Assembly: GCA_963643505.1 (NCBI GenBank) | Contig: CAVIKF010000015.1 | Location: 1 to 41,816, forward strand | Origin: CAVEFW01 sp963643505 | GTDB lineage: Bacteria; Actinomycetota; Coriobacteriia; Coriobacteriales; Eggerthellaceae | Reading direction: 5' to 3' | DNA: 41,816 bases | Shown here: positions 35,259-41,816 of the stretch, one piece after another | How the letters are laid out: each line of letters opens with the position of its first letter | How positions within the stretch are numbered: the stretch's first letter is position 1 | Notes under the pieces: model-generated | What the model saw: the letters and a program-made list of their open reading frames with translations, nothing else | Told to the model about the DNA's origin: nothing | Databases searched by the model: none | Translations under genes and position numbers: made by a program

Positions 35259-35293
35259 AAGCGGGCCCCGACCTCGACGGTTGGGGCCCGCTT
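35259..35293. terminator. Bidirectional terminator between the surface-protein gene and feoAB
   Basis: Fifteen-base arms AAGCGGGCCCCGACC and GGTTGGGGCCCGCTT (one G-T pair) enclose a five-base loop. CATGTTTTATG follows on the plus strand. It lies in the 76-bp gap between convergent genes and could serve both. Confidence 0.8.
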
Positions 35294-35313
35294 CATGTTT
35301 TATGACGGAAAAC

Positions 35314-37929
35314 TTACGCGATTCCGAGAAAAACTCCTAAGGCTCGTACCACGAATGCCACCATATAGGCTATAACGCACTGGAGCGCGACAACACCTAA
35401 GGCCCACTTGCCTCCAAGCTCCCTTTTTACGGACGCGATCGCTGCAACGCAGGGCGTGTAGAGAAGGCAAAACACCAACAAGCTCGCACCCGCTACCGGA
35501 GTCAGGGCCAAAGCGATCTCACCAGCCTCGCCAAACAGGACACCCAAGGTGGAAACGACGCTCTCCTTTGCGATAAACCCGCTGACGAGGGCCGTGACGA
35601 TACGCCAATCCCCAAGACCTATCGGCGCGAACACGGGAGAGATGACACCCGCAACCACACAAAGGACGCTTTCAGCCGAATCGGTGGTAAACGCCAGGCT
35701 CGGCGTAAAGCTTTGCAGTACCCAAATGACGAGCGTCGCAACAAAGATGATCGTGAACGCGCGTTGAAGGAAGTCCTTCGCCTTGTCCCAAAGCAAGTGG
35801 GCAACATTTCGTGGTCCCGGGAAGCGATAGTTCGGCAATTCCATAACAAAGGGAACCGCCTCACCCGCAAACGCCGTGTTTTTCGCAAGCAGCGCAACAA
35901 GAACACCGACGACGATGCCGAGAAAATAGAGTCCCGTCATAACGAGAGCTGCACAGTCCGGGAAAAACGCCACCGTCAAGAATGCGTAGATCGGTAGCTT
36001 TGCCGAACAGCTCATAAACGGCGTCATCATGATTGTCAACTTGCGATCTCGAGCGCTAGGCAGGGTGCGGCTTGCCATGATGGAGGGGACACTGCACCCA
36101 AAGCCAATGAGCATCGGAACGATGGATCGTCCTGAAAGCCCGATTTTTCGCAGGAGCTTGTCCATGAAAAACGCGACTCTGGCCATGTATCCCGAATCCT
36201 CAAGCAGGGACAGAAAGAAAAACAGGGTCACGATGATCGGCAAAAACGACAGGACACTTCCAACGCCACCGAAGATTCCATCAACCACAAGCGATTGGAT
36301 GGCCTCATCGGCTCCAGCCCCCTCCAATGCTTGGGCGCACATTTCCGCTAACGCGGTAATCCCCGTATCGAGGAGATCTTGGAAAAACGCCCCGATGACA
36401 TTAAACGTCAAGAAAAACACGATGGCCATGATGGCGATAAATACCGGTATAGCCGTGAAGCGACCCGTAAGGATGCGATCAATCTTCTCGCTACGTGCAT
36501 GTTCGCGGCTCTCTCGGGGTTTGACGACCGTTGCCGCACAAACGCGGTTGATAAAGCTGTAGCGCATGTTCGCCATAGCAGCGGCGCGGTCAAGACCGCA
36601 TTCCTGCTCTGCCTCCAAGACGAGATGCTCTATGGTCTCAAGCTCGTTTTGGGTCAGGTTAAGCTTGTCGATAACCAGCTCGTCGCCTTCGATGACCTTG
36701 GAAGCAGCAAACCGGCGTGGAAGCCCTACGCGCTCGGCGTGGTCCTCGATCAGATGCATAATCGCATGTACACAACGATGCAGCGCCGCGACCTCACCTT
36801 TCGACTCGCAAAAATCTTGGCGCAACGGTCGCTCCTGATATCGGGCAACATGGACCGCATGGGCAACCAACTCATCTACTCCCTCGTCCTTGATGGCGCT
36901 GATAGGAATCACCGGGATGCCAAGTTGTTGCTCGAGCTCGTTGACAAGGATCGAACCGCCATTCTCAACAACCTCGTCCATCATGTTGAGGGCCAAAACC
37001 ATGGGCATATCCAACTCGAGAAGCTGCATGGTGAGATAGAGGTTACGCTCGATGTTGGTAGCATCGACTATGTTGATGATGCCACAAGGTTTATCTTCCA
37101 AAAGGAATTGGCGCGTGATGACCTCCTCGCTTGAGTAAGGGCTTAGAGAGTAAATGCCGGGCAAGTCCGTCACAAGGGTCTCTTCATGCTTGCGCATGAC
37201 GCCTTCCTTGCGGTCGACCGTCACCCCAGGGAAATTGCCGACATGTTGGTTAGCACCAGTAAGTTGGTTGAACAACGTGGTCTTGCCGCAATTTTGGTTG
37301 CCAACAAGGCCGAAGGTTAAGGTCGTCCCTGCAGGAAGCGGATTCTCGCTTGAGGAATCATGGAAGGGACCCTCCTCTCCAAGCCCTGGATGCGGACGCT
37401 CGTGGGGATGGGTATAGGATGTGCTGATGTCAACCGAGGAAGGATCGCAAGAAACCTCGGGGCCAAACATGTTTGACGTGGGACAACAGATATCTTCTAG
37501 GGAGACCTTCTCCGCATCAGCCAGACGCAACGTCAACTCGTAGCCGTGAACGCGAACCTGCATAGGATCTCCCATGGGTGCGAGTTTGACCACCTCGACG
37601 CGTGCGTGAGGTATAACCCCCATGTCAAGAAAGTGCTGACGCAAAGACCCTTCTCCGCCCACGGACGAGATCGTCGCCGACCAACCTATGGGCAAATCGC
37701 GCAAGGTCTTTGCCTTAGCTGCTTGGGCACAAGCCCAATGATTACCCGTGCAAGAGTTGCAAGCGTCGGACTTGTCGACACCTGGCTTGAAAGCGTCCGG
37801 CTTGCGGGCGTCGGGCTCGCAATCGTCGGGTTCGCAAGCGTCGGTCAATGATATTTGTGGAGCGAGTTGTTCCTTGCAGGAATCCCCCACCTCTTTGCTA
37901 TTGCGTTCATTGTCGCGGGCTTCAGCCAT
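35314..37929 (-). CDS. feoB: FeoA-FeoB fusion, ferrous iron transporter
   Basis: The 871-residue protein carries an N-terminal extension (1-~55) with a degenerate five-residue cysteine/aspartate repeat (DACEPDDCEPDARKP), a FeoA-type SH3-like domain (about 58-135, TLRDLPIGWSATISSVGG), a linker and FeoB. FeoB shows a G domain with G1 GNQNCGKT, the G3 DLPG, G4 NMMDE and G5 SAIKDEG, then a membrane domain of about ten helices with the Gate motif cysteine region GFGCSVPSIMAS. It imports Fe2+ under anaerobic conditions. The ATG at 37929 follows AAGGTGGGAG. A DtxR-type box at 37956-37974 overlaps the likely promoter, so iron should repress it. It is divergent from a HemN-like gene. Confidence 0.93.
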   Translation of the reverse strand: MAEARDNERNSKEVGDSCKEQLAPQISLTDACEPDDCEPDARKPDAFKPGVDKSDACNSCTGNHWACAQAAKAKTLRDLPIGWSATISSVGGEGSLRQHFLDMGVIPHARVEVVKLAPMGDPMQVRVHGYELTLRLADAEKVSLEDICCPTSNMFGPEVSCDPSSVDISTSYTHPHERPHPGLGEEGPFHDSSSENPLPAGTTLTFGLVGNQNCGKTTLFNQLTGANQHVGNFPGVTVDRKEGVMRKHEETLVTDLPGIYSLSPYSSEEVITRQFLLEDKPCGIINIVDATNIERNLYLTMQLLELDMPMVLALNMMDEVVENGGSILVNELEQQLGIPVIPISAIKDEGVDELVAHAVHVARYQERPLRQDFCESKGEVAALHRCVHAIMHLIEDHAERVGLPRRFAASKVIEGDELVIDKLNLTQNELETIEHLVLEAEQECGLDRAAAMANMRYSFINRVCAATVVKPRESREHARSEKIDRILTGRFTAIPVFIAIMAIVFFLTFNVIGAFFQDLLDTGITALAEMCAQALEGAGADEAIQSLVVDGIFGGVGSVLSFLPIIVTLFFFLSLLEDSGYMARVAFFMDKLLRKIGLSGRSIVPMLIGFGCSVPSIMASRTLPSARDRKLTIMMTPFMSCSAKLPIYAFLTVAFFPDCAALVMTGLYFLGIVVGVLVALLAKNTAFAGEAVPFVMELPNYRFPGPRNVAHLLWDKAKDFLQRAFTIIFVATLVIWVLQSFTPSLAFTTDSAESVLCVVAGVISPVFAPIGLGDWRIVTALVSGFIAKESVVSTLGVLFGEAGEIALALTPVAGASLLVFCLLYTPCVAAIASVKRELGGKWALGVVALQCVIAYMVAFVVRALGVFLGIA
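37756..37845. repeat. In-gene 15-bp minisatellite at the feoAB 5' end
   Basis: Six contiguous degenerate units of 15 bp (type CTTGCGGGCGTCGGG) cover 37756-37845. They encode five-residue units such as DACEP, DDCEP and DARKP near the N-terminus of the transporter. Confidence 0.8.
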
Positions 37930-37955
37930 GGCTCCCACCTTTCGTACCTGATAAG

Positions 37956-37974
37956 TTAGGACAGTCTAACATAA
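37956..37974. promoter_or_regulatory. DtxR/IdeR-type iron box upstream of feoAB
   Basis: TTAGGACAGTCTAACATAA matches the DtxR-family box consensus TTAGGTTAGSCTAACCTAA at about 15 of 19 positions and is an imperfect dyad (GTTAG-6-CTAAC). It lies 26 bp upstream of the feoAB start. A possible minus-strand promoter, TTATCT-17-TAGACT, has its -10 element inside the box. Confidence 0.7.
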
Positions 37975-38081
37975 AAGTTAGCCAAAGATAACGCGATATT
38001 ACATTGAATCGGATTTCGAACGTGCCCCGGGCCTCACGCTCCCAAGGCACCGAGAATAACCACGACGCTGCAGAATGCGCC

Positions 38082-38168
38082 CTGCGATGAATCTTTTGCG
38101 TGGACTCATAGCAACCCGCGGACGGCAGCGGCACGGGGCGGGACGCGCTGCGATGAATCTTTTGCGTG
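38082..38168. repeat. 21-bp direct repeat between feoAB and the HemN-like gene
   Basis: Identical copies CTGCGATGAATCTTTTGCGTG at 38082-38102 and 38148-38168 have partly similar flanks. A TATACT at 38192-38197 may be the -10 element of the following gene. The 306-bp divergent gap otherwise holds the iron box and no gene. Confidence 0.88.
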
Positions 38169-38235
38169 CACGCATACCTGCAACAAAGCGTTATACTTTC
38201 AAGGCTACAAAAAGCCGTACGTATGAGGAGCGCGA

Positions 38236-39600
38236 ATGCTGTCAGAACGTCTGTTGTCGAAAGTGGTAGAGACCATAGCCAAGCATCGATTGGTGCTTAA
38301 TCCCACGACTGACACGACCTATCCCCTGCCAAATCCGGGCCAAAAGTACATGTTGTATATGCATGTCCCGTTTTGCCAGGTGCTATGTCCCTACTGCAGC
38401 TTCAATCGTTATCCCTACCAAGAGTCAGTCGCCCGTCCATACTTCAAGAACCTCCGTCGCGAGATGGAGATGCTTAAGGAGATGGGATACGACTTTGAAA
38501 GCCTCTATATCGGCGGCGGAACGCCCACCATCATGCTTGACGAGCTTTGTGAAACGATTGATGTTGCCCGGGACATGTTCACCATCAACGAAGTCTCAAG
38601 CGAGACCAACCCCAACCACCTGACTCCTGAGTACATCGAGGCGCTCCACAGTCGCGTCAATCGCCTCAGCGTCGGGGTCCAAAGCTTCAACGACGATCTT
38701 TTGAAGCAAATGCAGCGTTACAACAAATATGGCTCTGGAGAACAAATTTACCAACGCATCAAGGATGCAGCCCCCTATTTCAACTCCATCAACGTGGACA
38801 TGATCTTCAATTTCCCCTCCCAAACCGAGGAGATCCTTATCAACGACCTTGAGAAGATTGCCACGTGTGGTGCGCAACAGACCACGTTCAGCCCCCTGTA
38901 CGTGTCCAATTGCACCATGAACAAAATGGCCGAGGTCCTAGGAGCCATGGACTACAACCGCGAGTATCGCTACTACCAAATCCTCGACGGTGTCCTTGCT
39001 GGCGGCGACGACCCGCTGTTTGAGCGTCATACCATTTGGACCTTCAATCGCCTGGACAAAAAGACCGGAAAGAAAGCCGCCACCATCGATGTCGAGGAGT
39101 ACATGGTCGCCTATGACGAGTACCCCGCTATCGGCTCGGGCGCCATTACCCACCTCGACGGACACCTATTTGTGAACGATTTCAGCCTTACCGACTACAA
39201 CGAGCATATCGAGCGCGGCGAGATGTCCATCATGGGCAAGACGAAGTTGTCCAAAAAGGACCAGATGCGCTATTGCTTCCTTGTCAACCTCTACAAGCTG
39301 CGCCTCGACAAGTTGGCCTTCAAGAAGTATTTCGGGTGTTCAGTAGAACAAGGCCTCTCTGTTGAGATGGCATTCATGATGGCCAATGGCGCCTTCGCCA
39401 CCAACGACGAGAAGGAAATCACCCTCACGACCATGGGCCGCTACCTGACGTTGGTCATGTATCGCAAGTTCTTAAGCGGTATGAACAACCTCCGCGACCA
39501 GGCTCGTGAGACCCTCGTCGGTCGCGACCGCGACCTGTTCGAGGGCAAACTCATGTTTGAGGACGAGATTCTTGCCGCAAAGGAGAACGCAAAAGACTAG
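38236..39600 (+). CDS. HemN-like radical SAM protein
   Basis: The 454-residue protein is of the coproporphyrinogen III dehydrogenase superfamily. It has CQVLCPYCSFNRY (CX3CX2C, about residues 47-59), SLYIGGGTPT, ETNPNHLTPE, RLSVGVQSFNDDLL and NVDMIFNFPSQTEE. It could be a HemN-type enzyme of haem synthesis, a HemW-type haem chaperone, or a haem-degrading anaerobilin synthase-type enzyme (ChuW/HutW); sequence alone does not settle this. The length is closest to HemN or ChuW. Divergence from an iron-regulated Feo gene favours a role in iron or haem. The ATG at 38236 follows GAGGAG. It faces the sugar-phosphate mutase gene across a repeat-filled gap. Confidence 0.85.
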   Translation: MLSERLLSKVVETIAKHRLVLNPTTDTTYPLPNPGQKYMLYMHVPFCQVLCPYCSFNRYPYQESVARPYFKNLRREMEMLKEMGYDFESLYIGGGTPTIMLDELCETIDVARDMFTINEVSSETNPNHLTPEYIEALHSRVNRLSVGVQSFNDDLLKQMQRYNKYGSGEQIYQRIKDAAPYFNSINVDMIFNFPSQTEEILINDLEKIATCGAQQTTFSPLYVSNCTMNKMAEVLGAMDYNREYRYYQILDGVLAGGDDPLFERHTIWTFNRLDKKTGKKAATIDVEEYMVAYDEYPAIGSGAITHLDGHLFVNDFSLTDYNEHIERGEMSIMGKTKLSKKDQMRYCFLVNLYKLRLDKLAFKKYFGCSVEQGLSVEMAFMMANGAFATNDEKEITLTTMGRYLTLVMYRKFLSGMNNLRDQARETLVGRDRDLFEGKLMFEDEILAAKENAKD

Positions 39601-39632
39601 GGCCCGCTCCGTCGTAGAAAGGCCTTCGTGCT

Positions 39633-39790
39633 TTTGGCGCCCGCCGCCGGTACGTAGCCTCTTCTCGAAGGCGAGCCCCGCTGGCACGTAGCCTCTTCTC
39701 GAAGGCGTGTCGAGGAGCGTTTGGCACCTGCCGCCGGAGTTGGCACGTGACATCCCGTCGAAGAGTTTTTGGCACCTGCCGCCGGAGTTG
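39633..39790. repeat. Two interleaved direct-repeat families downstream of the mutase gene
   Basis: Family A (ACGTAGCCTCTTCTCGAAGG core) is at 39652-39673 and 39686-39707. Family B (GGCACCTGCCGCCGGAGTTG core) is at 39720-39742 and 39768-39790, with a diverged copy at 39633-39650. The last B copy ends three bases before the mutase stop codon. Confidence 0.9.
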
Positions 39791-39793
39791 AAC

Positions 39794-41511
39794 TTACGAA
39801 AGAAGCTCCCGTGCCGCTGCCTCAAGCTTCGCGAGGAGCGCGTCGGCCTGTTCCTCGGTCGCTCCCTTNNNNNNNNNNCCTTGGCAAACATGTAGGACTT
39901 GATCTTGGGCTCAGTGCCAGAGGGGCGAATCATCAACTTGTTGCCGCCCTCAAGTTGGAACTCGAGAACGTCAGAGCCGGGCATCATCTGCTCGGCAGCG
40001 TTGCCGTGGCCACCGGTTATGGGCATAGCAACGCCTGGCTTGTAGTCAACGAAGCGCTCGACCTTGAGTCCGGCGATCTTTGCAGGCTGTTCTGCGCGAA
40101 GACCCGCGGTGATGGCATCCATCTTTGCCGCCCCCTCAGCACCAGGATAGCCAACAGAGATAAGGCCGTTTTTGTAATAGCCGTACTTCTCGTAGAGGGC
40201 ATTGATCGCATCGACCAAGTCCATGTCCTTGGCGCGGTACCAACGAGCCATCTCGCAAATAAGCATGCTGGCGACGACAGCGTCCTTGTCGCGCACATGC
40301 GCACCCGCAAGGTAGCCGTAGCTCTCCTCGAAGCCGAAAATGTAACGTTCAACCTCGCCGGCGGCCTCAAGCATCCCGATCTGCTCGCCGATGTACTTGA
40401 AGCCGGTGAGGGTGCGGCGCAGCTCAAAGCCACGATCCAAGCACAGGGCATCAGCCATGGCGGAGCTCACGATGGTGGTGACAACGACCTTGTCTGAGAG
40501 GTCCTCCCCACGAGCTGTACGCATAGCGCAGATATAGTCGGTGAGAAGGATGCCGACCTCATTACCCGTCAACAAGACCGGCTCTCCGTCCTTGACGACC
40601 GCGATACCGACGCGATCGGTGTCCGGATCGGTTGCGAGCAAAAGGTCGGGTTGAACCTCGGAAGCAAGCTCAAGCCCGAGTTCAAGTGCCTCGCGGATCT
40701 CAGGATTGGGATAAGGGCACGTCGGGAAGTTACCGTCGGGAACCGCCTGGTGGGGCTCGACGGTGACATCAAAGACGCCAATGCGCTCAAGGATGCGAGA
40801 GACGCATTCGAGGCCCGCACCGTGAAGCGGTGTGTAGACAAGCTTGAGATCACCCTCGGCTCCACCTAAGGAGGCGGCGGCGACGTTGTCGATAAAGCGG
40901 TCAAGGGTGTCGTCACCAATCCATCTGACAAGGCCAACCTCAACAGCCTCGTCAAAGTCCATAACCTTGACGTCATCGAAAATGTCCACGTCGGCAATCT
41001 CGCCCTGGATAGCTTTGGCGCCCTCAGTGGTGATCTGGCAACCGTCAGGACCGTAGACCTTGTAACCGTTGTAGGCGGAAGGATTGTGTGACGCAGTCAT
41101 GCAGATGCCTGCCGAGCACTTGAGATCACGTACGGCAAAACTCAACGCCGGGGTAGGCTCGATACGAGGATAGAGATTTGCCTTGATACCGTTCGCCGCA
41201 AGAACGCCAGCCGCAATCCGGCAAAACTCCTCGCCCATGTTGCGGGAGTCGCGGGCAATCGCAACGGAAGGATTCTCGAAATTCGCGTTGAGATAGTTTG
41301 CGAGGCCTTGGGTAGCTTGGCCGACGGTGTAGACGTTCATGCAATTGGAACCGATACCGATGATACCGCGAAGGCCTCCGGTGCCGAACGACAGGTCACG
41401 ATAGAACGCATCTTCAAGAGCGCGCTCATCATCGCGCAGAGCCATAAGCTCCTCCTGGTTCACCTTCTTCGCGCAAGCAAGCCAACGCTCGTACTTCTCC
41501 ATCACACTCAT
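39794..41511 (-). CDS. Phosphoglucomutase/phosphomannomutase, interrupted by a scaffold gap
   Basis: This alpha-D-phosphohexomutase shows all four active-site loops: the phosphoserine loop TASHNPSAYNGYK, the metal loop DPDTDRVG, the sugar loop GFEESYGYLAG and the phosphate loop RPSGTEPKIK. It interconverts hexose-1- and hexose-6-phosphates for glycogen or cell-wall precursors. Ten N at 39869-39878 shift the frame. If the two flanks are joined at their shared CCTT, the protein reads through as MFAKGATEEQADALL and ends at TAA 39794-39796, giving 567 residues, normal for the family. Without that correction the frame runs on into repeats to 39472. The ATG at 41511 follows AAGGAAG. Confidence 0.93.
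39869..39878. other. Assembly gap (10 N) inside the mutase gene
   Basis: The gap is a placeholder of fixed size. The left flank ends in CCTT and the right flank begins with CCTT; overlapping them removes 14 bases and restores the reading frame. Confidence 0.85.
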
Positions 41512-41555
41512 AATCGCTTCCTTATCTCAACAGGAGTAATTAGCACAATGCTCAA

Positions 41556-41584
41556 ATTATCAAACACACCGAGGAAAACCACAA
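41556..41584 (-). promoter_or_regulatory. Predicted promoter of the sugar-phosphate mutase gene
   Basis: On the minus strand TTGTGG (41579-41584) and GATAAT (41556-41561) are 17 bp apart, about 45 bp upstream of the start codon. The -10 matches five of six consensus bases, the -35 only three. Confidence 0.45.
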
Positions 41585-41690
41585 GGTCAAAGGAGACAAA
41601 ACCCCTGGGGAATCGGGCAGGACCCTAAGACCATGCATCCAAGCATGACATGCATCCAAGACTCGGTGTCACATGTCACAAGAGGATTAC

Positions 41691-41816
41691 CTACCTCATG
41701 CCGCTCGTCATGCCGCAGGACTGGCAGATGGCCTCGAACTCGTCGGACTGGCAGAAGCCCTTCACGACGTCGACGCGGGTGAGGCCCTCGTCGGCCATGC
41801 GGGCGACCCAGGCCGC
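41691..41816 (-). CDS. C-terminal end of a protein with a DUF4214-like module, 5' part outside window
   Basis: Forty-one codons and a TAG stop (41691-41693) run to the window edge, reading AAWVARMADEGLTRVDVVKG, then FCQSDEFEAICQSCGMTSGMR. The pattern W-x-x-x-M-x-x-x-G-x-T-R-x-x-V-x-x-G-F-x-x-S-x-E-F resembles the last helices of DUF4214 modules at the ends of coriobacterial surface proteins. That assignment rests on memory of the pattern and a short sequence. The DNA is more GC-rich than the upstream mutase gene. Confidence 0.6.
   Translation of the reverse strand, partial: AAWVARMADEGLTRVDVVKGFCQSDEFEAICQSCGMTSGMR

Noticed and set aside
39472..39793. C-terminal extension of the sugar-phosphate mutase through the gap
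   Set aside because: It exists only because ten N shift the frame; the extension translates intergenic repeats and the end of the opposite gene.

Overview
The window looks like chromosomal DNA from a strictly anaerobic, moderately GC-rich, Gram-positive gut-type bacterium, most likely a coriobacterium (Actinomycetota, Eggerthellaceae-like). This rests on gene content recognised by eye, not on a database search. The pointers are type III glutamine synthetase, class III fructose-1,6-bisphosphatase, two radical SAM enzymes, a ferredoxin-type aldo/keto reductase, a FeoA-FeoB fusion, tandem YhgE/Pip membrane proteins and a large repeat-built surface protein. The sequence is a draft scaffold: ten N at 39869-39878 interrupt a sugar-phosphate mutase gene. 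I see no rRNA, tRNA, CRISPR array, transposase or phage gene.

Layout. Positions 1-3350 hold the end-truncated gene of a multi-pass sensor-kinase-like protein, an unrecognised small protein and a CYTH phosphohydrolase, with copies of one palindromic repeat family scattered between and inside them. 3588-8190: two translationally coupled YhgE/Pip membrane proteins. 8481-11500: an Fe-S aldo/keto reductase, divergent from a PrsW-like protease plus rsmJ operon. 11591-16579: an ABC exporter, a radical SAM protein with an unusual cysteine motif, and a histidine-rich CobW-type metal chaperone. 16833-20687: glnN-type glutamine synthetase and purF, linked by glutamine use. 21078-24976: a coupled two-gene unit of a LeuA-like protein lacking its catalytic metal site and a sugar-isomerase/acyl-CoA-ligase fusion. 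25446-31338: fbp, moeA-like, NUDIX, VanZ, a four-helix haem-anchor-like protein and an EamA exporter. 31707-35237: the surface protein. 35314-39600: feoAB with a DtxR-type box, divergent from a HemN-like radical SAM enzyme. 39794-41816: the sugar-phosphate mutase and the end of another surface-type protein.

Two features stand out. First, the 21078-24976 operon pairs a conserved-looking but apparently metal-site-dead isopropylmalate-synthase homologue, with its C-terminal regulatory domain intact, with a three-domain fusion whose catalytic residues all look present; I know of no described function for such a pair. Second, nearly every longer intergenic gap carries its own private set of 20-40 bp direct repeats, different in each gap, and several genes carry in-frame minisatellites in linkers. 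Superimposed on this are two palindromic repeat families that look like REP/REPIN elements, one copy of which is embedded in frame in the sensor gene.
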